This document shows, piece after piece, positions 42,738 to 50,313 of a stretch of DNA of 64,000 nt. Source of the DNA: Chryseobacterium sp. CH25 (GTDB lineage: Bacteria > Bacteroidota > Bacteroidia > Flavobacteriales > Weeksellaceae); NCBI RefSeq assembly GCF_004119455.1, contig NZ_NRQT01000002.1:552695-616694 (forward strand), written 5' to 3'. A program made the translations under genes and the position numbers. Within the stretch, counting starts at the first letter, position 1. Each line of letters begins with the position of its first letter. The notes below the pieces were generated by a model. The model worked only from the letters and a program-made list of their open reading frames with translations, searched no databases and was not told the DNA's origin.

Positions 42738-43379
42738 ATGGAAAACCTGCACGACAAAAGAAAAGTGTATGATAAATCCCAACTTATTGAAAGTGAGATA
42801 AAACAAAATCCAATTGAGCAGTTTAGAGACTGGTTTTTGGATGCCAGTGAGAGTTCTGAGGTCTCAGAATCCAATGCTATGGCGGTTTCTACAGTAGAAG
42901 AAGATGGTTGTCCGAGAACAAGGATGGTTTTACTGAAGGCGTATACTCACGAAGGGTTTATTTTTTATACCAATTACAACAGCCGAAAAGGAAAAGCAAT
43001 AGAGAATAACCATAAAGCCTGTCTGCACTTTTTCTGGCCTAATCTGGAGAGGCAGATCATCATCAAAGCCAACCTTGAAAAAGTAGCCGAGAATCTGAGT
43101 GACGGTTATTTTCACTCAAGACCTAAGGGAAGTCAGTTAGGCGCTGTAGTTTCTCCACAGAGCCAGGAAATACCAAGCCGTGAGTTTCTGGAAGAGAAAT
43201 TAAAAGAGTTGGAAAAAGAATACGAAAATACAGAGATTCCAAGACCTGCTCATTGGGGAGGGTATCTTGCAAGACCTTATGAAATTGAATTCTGGCAGGG
43301 AAGACCTAACCGTCTTCATGATAGAATTATATATCAGTTAGACGATCTGGATTGGAAGATCTCTCGATTGGCTCCATAG
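42738..43379 (+). CDS. pdxH: Pyridoxamine 5'-phosphate oxidase
   Basis: A 213-residue flavoenzyme. Landmarks: NAMAVSTVEEDGCPRTRMVLLK, the FMN-binding TNYNSRKGKAIE, the FFWPNLERQI block, the SRPKGSQLGAVVSPQSQ segment and the C-terminal FWQGRPNRLHDRI. PdxH oxidises pyridoxamine or pyridoxine 5'-phosphate to PLP in the cytosol with FMN. Length is normal. It lies opposite yqgE, with a hairpin terminator downstream. Confidence 0.93.
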   Translation: MENLHDKRKVYDKSQLIESEIKQNPIEQFRDWFLDASESSEVSESNAMAVSTVEEDGCPRTRMVLLKAYTHEGFIFYTNYNSRKGKAIENNHKACLHFFWPNLERQIIIKANLEKVAENLSDGYFHSRPKGSQLGAVVSPQSQEIPSREFLEEKLKELEKEYENTEIPRPAHWGGYLARPYEIEFWQGRPNRLHDRIIYQLDDLDWKISRLAP

Positions 43380-43446
43380 AAAGGATATAAAAGGTATTTC
43401 AGAATCCTTTGATAAATTGAGCATAAAGTATTTAAAACATCAATAG

Positions 43447-43497
43447 AAGCGGGCTTTAGCCCGCTTATTTATTTTATATCCATCCGGCTTTAGCCAA
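43447..43497. repeat. GGCTTTAGCC-type repeat, first copy acting as pdxH terminator
   Basis: AAGCGGGC-TTTA-GCCCGCTT at 43447-43466 is a perfect hairpin followed by ATTTATTTTAT. A second word CCGGCTTTAGCCAAAAC follows at 43483-43499. Such units recur between genes in Chryseobacterium. Confidence 0.6.
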
Positions 43498-43660
43498 AAC
43501 TTAATAATCATGATCTCTTTACTCACCTTAATGGTTTTATATAAATATTTTTCCTTCTTCTGAACCTTCAGCAATATTCTAAACACTGAATGGTTTATAT
43601 TGTGTTGGCAATTTCAAATCCATAATTAATAATCAATTCAATATCAGTAATTACAGGGCA
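43498..43660. other. Intergenic region between pdxH and HU genes
   Basis: Together with the repeat at 43447-43497 this is a 332-base gap. AT-rich; one CACCTTAATGG word resembles those at 55528-55543 and 55593-55603. No gene seen. Confidence 0.5.
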
Positions 43661-43690
43661 TAAAAAAGACCGCTTCAAAGAAACGGTCTT
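43661..43690 (-). terminator. Terminator of the HU gene
   Basis: Arms AAGACCGCTT and AAACGGTCTT (two mismatches); on the minus strand a TTTTTTATG run follows. Confidence 0.75.
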
Positions 43691-43711
43691 GAATTTTCGT
43701 AATCTGAATGA

Positions 43712-44002
43712 TTATTTTTTCTTAGCACCAGAAACTGCATTTGATAAATCAGCTCCAGCCTTGAATTTAGCAACTTTTTTAGCAGCAATTTTAATTGGTT
43801 TTTTAGTTGCAGGGTTGATCCCTTGTCTAGCTGCTCTCTCAGCTACTGAGAAAGTACCGAAACCTACTAAAGAAACTTTTCCGTCTTTTTTCTTTAAAGT
43901 AGAAGTTACGTTACCAATGAAAGATTCTAAAGCAGCCTTTGCTGCAACTTTAGTGATACCTGCATCTTTTGCGATTGCGTCGATTAATTCAGACTTGTTC
44001 AT
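43712..44002 (-). CDS. HU family DNA-binding protein
   Basis: A 96-residue DNA-bending protein: MNKSELIDAIAKDAGITKVAAKAALESF, then the arm region VGFGTFSVAERAARQGINPATKKPI. Length is right for HU with a short Lys-rich tail (AVSGAKKK). It is a nucleoid protein, expressed strongly: the complete TTG-N19-TAnnTTTG promoter, the terminator and the strongly biased codons agree with that. Confidence 0.95.
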   Translation of the reverse strand: MNKSELIDAIAKDAGITKVAAKAALESFIGNVTSTLKKKDGKVSLVGFGTFSVAERAARQGINPATKKPIKIAAKKVAKFKAGADLSNAVSGAKKK

Positions 44003-44037
44003 AATTTTTAATATTAAAGTTAGTTCGTAATTATAGC

Positions 44038-44067
44038 AAATATAATACTATTTTCTAATTGTGCAAT
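44038..44067 (-). promoter_or_regulatory. Full promoter of the HU gene
   Basis: TATATTTG on the minus strand at 44045-44038, TTG at 44067-44065, 19-base spacer. Confidence 0.7.
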
Positions 44068-44389
44068 TTTTTTATAAAAACTTATACAATTTTTTTACTT
44101 TTCAGTGAAAACAGTTAAAATATGATAATTCGTATTTTAACGAAAAATCTACGTTACGGGTTACTAAAATCATGCCAAATGCTTATGTTTATTGACTTTA
44201 GCAAAAAGTTAATATTATTTCCTGTATTTATTAAATCCTAAATTGTGTATAAAGTATTGATGTTTTTAAGAATATAATTATTAATAATATAAGTAATGTT
44301 CTCTTTTTTTGTGTTTTACAAAATTAAACCCCTTTGTTTATGGGAGTTTTTTAATGGTAGTGAAGGTCTGTTTTATTAATTTTTATTAA
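44068..44389. other. AT-rich region between HU and panD
   Basis: Part of the 399-base divergent gap; holds the two promoters at its ends and no gene or RNA that I can recognise. Confidence 0.5.
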
Positions 44390-44397
44390 TAAATTTG
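44390..44397 (+). promoter_or_regulatory. -7 promoter box of panD
   Basis: TAAATTTG then CAAC and ATG 44402; leaderless arrangement. Confidence 0.65.
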
Positions 44398-44401
44398 CAA
44401 C

Positions 44402-44752
44402 ATGTTAATAGAAGTTTTCAAGTCCAAGATTCATAGGGTAAGAGTTACAGCCTCAGACCTTAATTATATAGGAAGTATAACGATAGATGAAGATCTTATA
44501 GAAGCTGCCGGTTTGGTAGTGGGAGAAAGGGTCTATATCGTCAATGTAAATAACGGAGAACGTTTTGATACGTATGTGATCAAAGGGAAAAGAAAATCCG
44601 GAGAAGTGTGTCTGAATGGGCCTGCTGCAAGAAAGGTACAGAGAGATGATATTATCATCATTATTGCCTATGCACAGATGACGCCTGAAGAAGCAAAAGA
44701 CTTCCAGCCGAAAATCGTTTTCCCGGATGAAAAAACAAACCTTCTTACGTAA
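44402..44752 (+). CDS. panD: Aspartate 1-decarboxylase
   Basis: A 116-residue pyruvoyl enzyme. The self-processing site is YIGSIT, with Gly 24-Ser 25, where the chain splits and Ser becomes the pyruvoyl group. Later blocks are [20 protein letters not shown] and [16 protein letters not shown]. It makes beta-alanine from aspartate for pantothenate and CoA synthesis. The flippase-like gene starts three bases after the stop. Confidence 0.95.
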   Translation: MLIEVFKSKIHRVRVTASDLNYIGSITIDEDLIEAAGLVVGERVYIVNVNNGERFDTYVIKGKRKSGEVCLNGPAARKVQRDDIIIIIAYAQMTPEEAKDFQPKIVFPDEKTNLLT

Positions 44753-44755
44753 TTC

Positions 44756-45778
44756 ATGGAGAAAACATCAAAAAGTCCATTAAAATCAATAATTACAATA
44801 TTGATATCGCTTGCTTTTGCAGGCTTTTTTTTATGGCTTGCCCTACGTGGGCTTGATTTTAAAGTAATTCAGCAGTCACTGGCTAAAGCTAACTATCTTT
44901 GGGTATTGTTTGCCTCTGTATTTGGCCTTTTGGCGTATTGGTTCAGAGCAATTCGATGGAATCTGATGCTGGAGCCAATGGGACATCGTATTTCCAATTC
45001 CAATTCGCTTTGGTCTATTTCATTTGGTTATTTAATGAACCTTACTATTCCAAGAAGTGGTGAAGTGGCAAGAGCCACCGCTTTGTATGGTGTAGAAAAA
45101 GTTCCTGTAGATAAATCTTTTGGAACAATTATTTTGGAAAGAGTAGTGGATCTGATATGTATGCTTGGTTTCCTTGGACTGACATTATTGTTTAAATACG
45201 AAGCAATTTTGTCATTCTATGAAAATTCAGGAGTGAATATCAACCCGAATAAAATTCTACTTGTTCTTGCTGTTCTAATAGGAGGTACAGTTTTGTTTTT
45301 TGCTTTTAAAAAGAGATTGGCAAATGTTCCGTTTTTAGGTAAGATTGTGAATTTTATAGATGGTATTTTTCAGGGACTGACTACTATCTTCAAGTTAAAA
45401 CAAAAAGGGAAGTTCATATTATATACATTGGGAATCTGGATTTCCTATTATTTTGCAGCGTATCTGGTATGTTTTGCACTTCCTGAAACTTCAGCATTTA
45501 CTTTCGCCGACGGGTTCTTCATTATTGTTGTGGGAACAATGGGAATGATAATTCCGGCGAGTGGAGGAATCGGGGCGTATAATCTGGCAATGAAATATGG
45601 TTTTATGGCTCTTTTTATCTCGGTGGGGAAAAGTGCTGAGCTTGGTGGTGAAATGGGGCTCACCTATTCTTTTATTTCTTTGCCGCTTCAGATTGTCATT
45701 ATGTTGGTAATGGGGCTTATTTCTATTCCAATGTTGGCCAAAGCAAGAAACGAAGTCGCTGCTAAGAAAGAGTTTTAA
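44756..45778 (+). CDS. Flippase-like (YbhN/LPG synthase TM region) membrane protein
   Basis: A 340-residue integral membrane protein with about eight helices, matching the lysylphosphatidylglycerol synthase transmembrane region/UPF0104 family. Conserved segments are YWFRAIRWNLMLEPMG, the NLTIPRSGEVARA stretch near residue 100 and the late MGMIIPASGGIGAYNLA. It lacks the LPG synthetase catalytic domain, so it more likely moves a lipid-linked substrate. It is co-transcribed with panD for positional reasons; the functional link is unclear. Confidence 0.83.
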   Translation: MEKTSKSPLKSIITILISLAFAGFFLWLALRGLDFKVIQQSLAKANYLWVLFASVFGLLAYWFRAIRWNLMLEPMGHRISNSNSLWSISFGYLMNLTIPRSGEVARATALYGVEKVPVDKSFGTIILERVVDLICMLGFLGLTLLFKYEAILSFYENSGVNINPNKILLVLAVLIGGTVLFFAFKKRLANVPFLGKIVNFIDGIFQGLTTIFKLKQKGKFILYTLGIWISYYFAAYLVCFALPETSAFTFADGFFIIVVGTMGMIIPASGGIGAYNLAMKYGFMALFISVGKSAELGGEMGLTYSFISLPLQIVIMLVMGLISIPMLAKARNEVAAKKEF

Positions 45779-45804
45779 AAAATAAATCAACAATTATAAC
45801 GTAT

Positions 45805-45834
45805 AAAGGTCCAGTTTTTTAATTGGACCTTTTT
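45805..45834 (+). terminator. Terminator of the panD operon
   Basis: Arms AAAGGTCCA and TGGACCTTT around a T-rich loop, then TTTG. Confidence 0.82.
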
Positions 45835-45896
45835 GTTGTCTTTCATTTAACCTGAAAATTAGACTTAATTGCTTTATATCCATTATTTTTGGTAAA

Positions 45897-45904
45897 TAAA
45901 TTTG
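45897..45904 (+). promoter_or_regulatory. -7 promoter box of the TerD/TerY-P cluster
   Basis: TAAATTTG, 58 bases before the first TerD ATG. Confidence 0.55.
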
Positions 45905-45962
45905 GTCAGCTCGTAAATCAAATCTATCTTAATGCAAAAAATAATTCATAACATAAAATACT

Positions 45963-46538
45963 ATGGCAATTAATCTACAGAAAGGACAAAAGATCGAGAT
46001 CGGATTGACTAAAATGACGATAGGACTTGGTTGGGATCCTAATGAAGGGACAGGCTACGACTTTGATCTTGATGCTTCAGCAATTATGATCGATTCTGAC
46101 AGAAAATTAGTAAGCGAGGAATATTTTGTTTTTTATAATAACCTGAATTCACCAGATGGAGCACTTACCCACACCGGAGATGATCCAAGCGGTAAGAACA
46201 GTGATGGAGATGATGATGAAGCTATTATTATTGATTTGGATAAAGTGGATTCAAGAGTAGAAGAAATTCTTTTTGTAGTCACTATTGAAGATTTTGAAAG
46301 AAGAAAGCAGAATTTCGGACAGGTGAGAAACTCTTATATCAGAGTGGTAGACAACAGTACCAACCAGGAGATTGCAAAATACGAGTTGGATGAAGATTTT
46401 TCTATTGAAACAGGAGTTGAATTCGGAAGACTGTATAAAAGAAACGGAAGCTGGAAGTTTGAAGCTTCAGGAATAGGATACAGAGCTGATCTTGGTTTCT
46501 TCCTTGAAAAATATTATAAAGGACAAATCATCAAATAA
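45963..46538 (+). CDS. TerD family protein, first copy
   Basis: A 191-residue TerD domain protein. The calcium-binding Asp-rich motifs are clear: GTGYDFDLDASAIM near residues 29-42, HTGDDPSGKNSDGDDDEAII near 72-91, and the later repeats DLDKVD and QNFGQVRNSYIR. TerD proteins bind Ca2+ and are used in tellurite-resistance-type stress complexes. It opens the cluster of six same-strand genes, and the second TerD starts 33 bases after it. Other classical ter genes are absent from this window. Confidence 0.9.
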   Translation: MAINLQKGQKIEIGLTKMTIGLGWDPNEGTGYDFDLDASAIMIDSDRKLVSEEYFVFYNNLNSPDGALTHTGDDPSGKNSDGDDDEAIIIDLDKVDSRVEEILFVVTIEDFERRKQNFGQVRNSYIRVVDNSTNQEIAKYELDEDFSIETGVEFGRLYKRNGSWKFEASGIGYRADLGFFLEKYYKGQIIK

Positions 46539-46571
46539 ACAGTAAATAAACTAATACACAAAATAATAGCT

Positions 46572-47246
46572 ATGGCAATTAATTTACAGAAAGGTCAAAC
46601 GATTGATTTAAGAAAGAACGACCGTGGAGAAAGTGTTTATGACCTTTCAAAAGTAACGATCGGATTAGGATGGGATGTAAGAAAACAAGGTGGTTTCTTT
46701 GGAAAATTATTTAATAAGGAAGCAGAATATGATCTTGATGCAGTAGCATTTCTTTTAGATGGTAATGGAAAGGTTGCCAATCTTGGAAGAACAGTTCAAA
46801 CGAATGACGGAAGACAGATGGGGCTGTATCAGGGAGATGTGGTTTTCTTCAATTCTATGCAGCATCCAAGCGGAAATGTATGGTTAACGGGGGATAACAG
46901 AACGGGAGCCGGAGATGGAGATGATGAACAGATTATTGTAAAGCTGGATCAATTGGATCAAAGCTACCAGAAAATTGTTTTCCTTGTGACCATTTATCAA
47001 GGAAGAAGCAATAATCAGCATTTCGGAATGATTGATAATGCATTTATCCGTGCGGTAGATGCTTCAGGTAAAGAAATTACAAAGTACAGCCTTTCCGGAG
47101 ATTCAAGTATGAACGGAATGTGTGCAATGGTTTTTGCTGAGGCATACCGTCATAATGGAGACTGGAAGTTCCGTGCTGTGGGAGAACCTCACAATACAGA
47201 TAACTTTATTGATATCCTGAGACAGCAGTATTCCTATTCCAACTAG
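46572..47246 (+). CDS. TerD family protein, second copy
   Basis: A 224-residue TerD protein with the same opening MAINLQKGQTIDL and core (VTIGLGWDVRKQ ... YDLDAVAFLLD ... GDNRTGAGDGDDEQIIVKLD). It has a short insertion near the N-terminus relative to the first copy. The shared Asp residues for Ca2+ are kept. Divergence between the copies suggests distinct partners. A hairpin follows it before the first VWA gene. Confidence 0.9.
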   Translation: MAINLQKGQTIDLRKNDRGESVYDLSKVTIGLGWDVRKQGGFFGKLFNKEAEYDLDAVAFLLDGNGKVANLGRTVQTNDGRQMGLYQGDVVFFNSMQHPSGNVWLTGDNRTGAGDGDDEQIIVKLDQLDQSYQKIVFLVTIYQGRSNNQHFGMIDNAFIRAVDASGKEITKYSLSGDSSMNGMCAMVFAEAYRHNGDWKFRAVGEPHNTDNFIDILRQQYSYSN

Positions 47247-47270
47247 ATTTTAGAATTCTATTCAACATAA

Positions 47271-47308
47271 AAGCCGGCTGGGAAGTCTTCGACTTCCTCC
47301 GCCGGCTT
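47271..47308. repeat. Two-tier GC-rich hairpin between terD and VWA genes
   Basis: Outer arms AAGCCGGC and GCCGGCTT, inner arms GGAAGTC and GACTTCC around TTC. No T-run follows, so it is not a typical terminator; an mRNA processing or partial attenuation element is possible. Confidence 0.6.
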
Positions 47309-47328
47309 CAGAATTAATAACCGCCCTT

Positions 47329-47967
47329 ATGAACAGAAGATTATTAGCCTATTTTTTACTGGATACTTCCGGCTCTATGAACGGGGAGCCTATCCAGGCA
47401 CTGAACAACGGATTCAACGGGCTTATCAGTATGCTTCGTGCAGATCCACAAGCGATGGATAGCCTTCATTTAAGTGTCATTACCTTCGATAGAGAAGTCA
47501 AAAATATCATTCCATTAACAGCTCTTGCCCATTTTTATCCTATGGAAATTACCTGTCCGGATAGTGGGCCTACGCATACGGGAGCAGCCCTTGAAATGGT
47601 GGCTGATCTTGTTCAGAAAGACCTTGTAAAGGGTTCTGCTGATGAAAAAGGAGACTGGCAGCCATTACTTTTTATATTTACAGACGGAAAACCTTCTGAT
47701 ATTCAGAAATACAGACAGATGATCCCTGTACTTAGAGGTCTTGAGTTTGGAGCTATTGTAGGCTGTGCAGCAGGACCTAAGGCTGATGAACAGTTTCTTA
47801 AGGAACTTACAGATCATGTTGTAAAGCTGGACACTACAGATGCTATCACGCTCTCTTCTTTTTTCAGATGGGTGAGTTCTTCCATTACACAGGGTGGGCA
47901 TTCACAGAATACAACAGATCACGTAACATTGCCTCCGCCACCATCGGAGCTGAATATTATTATTTAA
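47329..47967 (+). CDS. TerY-like VWA domain protein
   Basis: A 212-residue von Willebrand A protein. The MIDAS metal site is complete: DTSGS (residues 11-15), the Thr of PTHTGAAL near 82, and FTDGKPS near 119. TerY proteins pair with a kinase and phosphatase in the TerY-P triad. It is the third gene of the cluster and is followed 18 bases later by a second VWA gene. No signal peptide, so it acts in the cytosol. Confidence 0.9.
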   Translation: MNRRLLAYFLLDTSGSMNGEPIQALNNGFNGLISMLRADPQAMDSLHLSVITFDREVKNIIPLTALAHFYPMEITCPDSGPTHTGAALEMVADLVQKDLVKGSADEKGDWQPLLFIFTDGKPSDIQKYRQMIPVLRGLEFGAIVGCAAGPKADEQFLKELTDHVVKLDTTDAITLSSFFRWVSSSITQGGHSQNTTDHVTLPPPPSELNIII

Positions 47968-47985
47968 AAAATTGTCTTTACAGTT

Positions 47986-49029
47986 ATGAGAAGACTGCCT
48001 ATTTATTTTTTGATAGATGTCTCCGAATCTATGGTAGGAGACCCAATTGAACAGGTACAGGAAGGGATTTCTGATATCGTTCGGGAATTGAAGAAAGATC
48101 CATATTCATTGGAAACGGTTTACATTTCTGTGGTAGGCTTTGCAGGAGAGGCTGAGGTGATTACGCCGCTTCAGGATATTATCAGTTTTTATCCGCCCAA
48201 AATTCCGATTGGGAGTGGTACTTCATTGTCGCAAGGTTTGATTAAAATCATGGACTGTATAGATCGGGATGTTGTAAAAACAACATACGATAGAAAAGGC
48301 GACTGGAAGCCTATTGTTTTCCTATTTACAGACGGAGTTCCCACAGATGATGCTACCAAAGCAATCGAAAGATGGAACAGTAAATACAACGGAAAAGCCA
48401 ATACCATTGCTGTTTCTATAGGGGAGAATACCAATTATAAACTTTTAGGTTCACTGGCAGATCATGTTTTATTGTTCAATAACACGGACGAAAATTCGTA
48501 TAAAGAATTCTTCAAATGGGTGACAGATTCTATTAAAACAACCAGTCAAAGTGTTACTGAGGCCAAGAAAGAAGGAATCAATCTTTCTAAAATTGATTCT
48601 GTTATTCTTGAAAAAGTAGATCCACAGATGGAGCAGCGTTTTCCGGACAATAATTTTGTTGTCTTGAATGGGAAATGTTCAGAGACCGATAAACTCTATC
48701 TGATGAAATTTAAAAAAACATTTGGAGAATCCAGTATTCCGGGAATGTCTACGAGATACTATAAACTGGAAGGAGCTTATAAGATTGATGAGAAATCTTA
48801 TTACAGACTGTCTTCAGCGCAAAGGAGCAATCTGAGGATTTCGATAGAAGAACTTCAGGGGGGAACATCCTGTCCGCATTGTGCAAATCCTATTGCTCTG
48901 GCAACCTGTTCATGTGGTGGAATTCATTGCCTGCAAGGGGAAGGATACAATAAATGCCCTTGGTGTGGAACTTCCGATTATTATGGATATTCCGGGGGTG
49001 GATTTGATATTAACAGAACTTTGGGTTAA
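47986..49029 (+). CDS. TerY-like VWA protein with C-terminal zinc-binding region
   Basis: A 347-residue protein. VWA domain (1-190) with MIDAS residues DVSES (10-14, one Gly changed to Glu) and FTDGVPT near 110. A middle region has beta-strands, and the C-terminal 55 residues hold CPHCANPI, CSCGGIHC and CPWCGTSDYYGY, that is, eight Cys forming zinc ribbons. Such zinc modules are reported on TerY-P VWA proteins, where they may receive the phosphorylation signal. It is the direct neighbour of the phosphatase gene. Confidence 0.85.
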   Translation: MRRLPIYFLIDVSESMVGDPIEQVQEGISDIVRELKKDPYSLETVYISVVGFAGEAEVITPLQDIISFYPPKIPIGSGTSLSQGLIKIMDCIDRDVVKTTYDRKGDWKPIVFLFTDGVPTDDATKAIERWNSKYNGKANTIAVSIGENTNYKLLGSLADHVLLFNNTDENSYKEFFKWVTDSIKTTSQSVTEAKKEGINLSKIDSVILEKVDPQMEQRFPDNNFVVLNGKCSETDKLYLMKFKKTFGESSIPGMSTRYYKLEGAYKIDEKSYYRLSSAQRSNLRISIEELQGGTSCPHCANPIALATCSCGGIHCLQGEGYNKCPWCGTSDYYGYSGGGFDINRTLG

Positions 49030-49041
49030 ATCATATAGCCT

Positions 49042-50307
49042 ATGAAAATACCTTCATTTTATTTTGGAATTGGTAAAAAGCCTGTGGAAAAAGTTACTAT
49101 TCATAAAGACAAAGAAGAATTTAAAGACGTTCACTGGGTGCTGAATCATGCTCATTCAGGAAAGTTCTATGAATTCAGTTTTGATATGGATGATTTTCCG
49201 AATATCAGTATTAAAAATATCAAAAACCTGGAAGAAACGGGACTTACGTTTGAAAATAACAGGATTTCCGGTATTCCGAAGGTTCATAATATGTATCATC
49301 TGGATATAGAATTTTTTCATACTGAGGATAAAGAAAATACGGATGTGAAAAGAGTTCAGTTATTGGTTAATATTGATCCCAAAGATTTATGGAAGAATAT
49401 TCCCAGTGATAGAAATGCTGATTTTTATAAAGAAGATGAAGTTTCGTTTCAGGGAACATTTTCAGATAAAAAAATTGTTGTGGCTTCCAAAAGAGGTCGT
49501 TCTCATGCCCATGAAGGGAAATTCAGAGAAGATGATTTTGCGGTGAATAAGCTTCCTGCAGACTGGAATATTATTTCAGTTTCGGATGGAGCTGGTTCTG
49601 CTGTAATGGCAAGAGAAGGATCAAGATTGACAACAGACTCTGTTAACCGATTTTTCAGTACTTCTCAAGTATTAAATGAGATTGAAAAAGAAATCAATAT
49701 TATTTACAACTCTGGAGATACAAACAAACAAGAGGAAGCTAAAGAGAATATTATAAGACGTTTGTATGAAAGTGTTTTATATGTTCATCAGACGTTGGAG
49801 AAAACGGCTTCAGAAAATAATTTATCTATTAATGATCTCCATGCGACTTTAATTTTTGCATTAATTAAAAAATTCAGTTTTGGATATGTTATTCTGAGTT
49901 TTGGGGTAGGAGACTGCCCGATCAATCTTATCAATTCCGATTTCTCCAAAGTAGAACTTTTGAACACCATGGATGTGGGAGAATTCAGCGGTGGTACCCG
50001 TTTTATTACCATGAAAGAAATATTTAATGATAAGATTGTTTCCCGTTTCCGAATAACCTGTGTGGAAAAATTTTCATATCTGGTACTTATGACAGATGGT
50101 ATTTATGACCCTAAATTTCTTACTGAAAACAAGCTGGAAGATACAGAAAGCTGGAAAACTTTTTTTAATGATCTTAATGGGGATAACGATGATCTCACCA
50201 AAGTAGATTTTATTAATGATACCGAAATTGCTAAACAACTTCTCCATTGGACCGATTTCTGGAGCAGAGGAAACCATGACGACCGTACACTGGCCATAAT
50301 TTATTAA
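49042..50307 (+). CDS. PP2C phosphatase with N-terminal Ig-like domain
   Basis: A 421-residue protein. Residues ~25-110 form an Ig-like domain of the putative-Ig (He_PIG) type: NLEETGLTFENNRISGIPKVHN and MYHLDIEF. The PP2C Ser/Thr phosphatase domain follows from about 130: RGRSHAHEGKFREDDFAVN, SDGAGSA with Asp 182, LMTDGIYD and the final GNHDDRTLAII. The metal-binding Asp residues needed for activity are present. PP2C is the second arm of the TerY-P triad and corresponds to YegK/PphC of E. coli. The Ig-like fusion is uncommon. It begins 12 bases after the VWA gene. Confidence 0.85.
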   Translation: MKIPSFYFGIGKKPVEKVTIHKDKEEFKDVHWVLNHAHSGKFYEFSFDMDDFPNISIKNIKNLEETGLTFENNRISGIPKVHNMYHLDIEFFHTEDKENTDVKRVQLLVNIDPKDLWKNIPSDRNADFYKEDEVSFQGTFSDKKIVVASKRGRSHAHEGKFREDDFAVNKLPADWNIISVSDGAGSAVMAREGSRLTTDSVNRFFSTSQVLNEIEKEINIIYNSGDTNKQEEAKENIIRRLYESVLYVHQTLEKTASENNLSINDLHATLIFALIKKFSFGYVILSFGVGDCPINLINSDFSKVELLNTMDVGEFSGGTRFITMKEIFNDKIVSRFRITCVEKFSYLVLMTDGIYDPKFLTENKLEDTESWKTFFNDLNGDNDDLTKVDFINDTEIAKQLLHWTDFWSRGNHDDRTLAIIY

Positions 50308-50313
50308 TTCAAT

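Noticed and set aside
45963..47246. Plain tellurite-resistance operon
   Set aside because: TerC, TerZ, TerA and TerB are absent. The genes fit a TerY-P signalling cassette with TerD, so the label 'tellurite resistance' would mislead.
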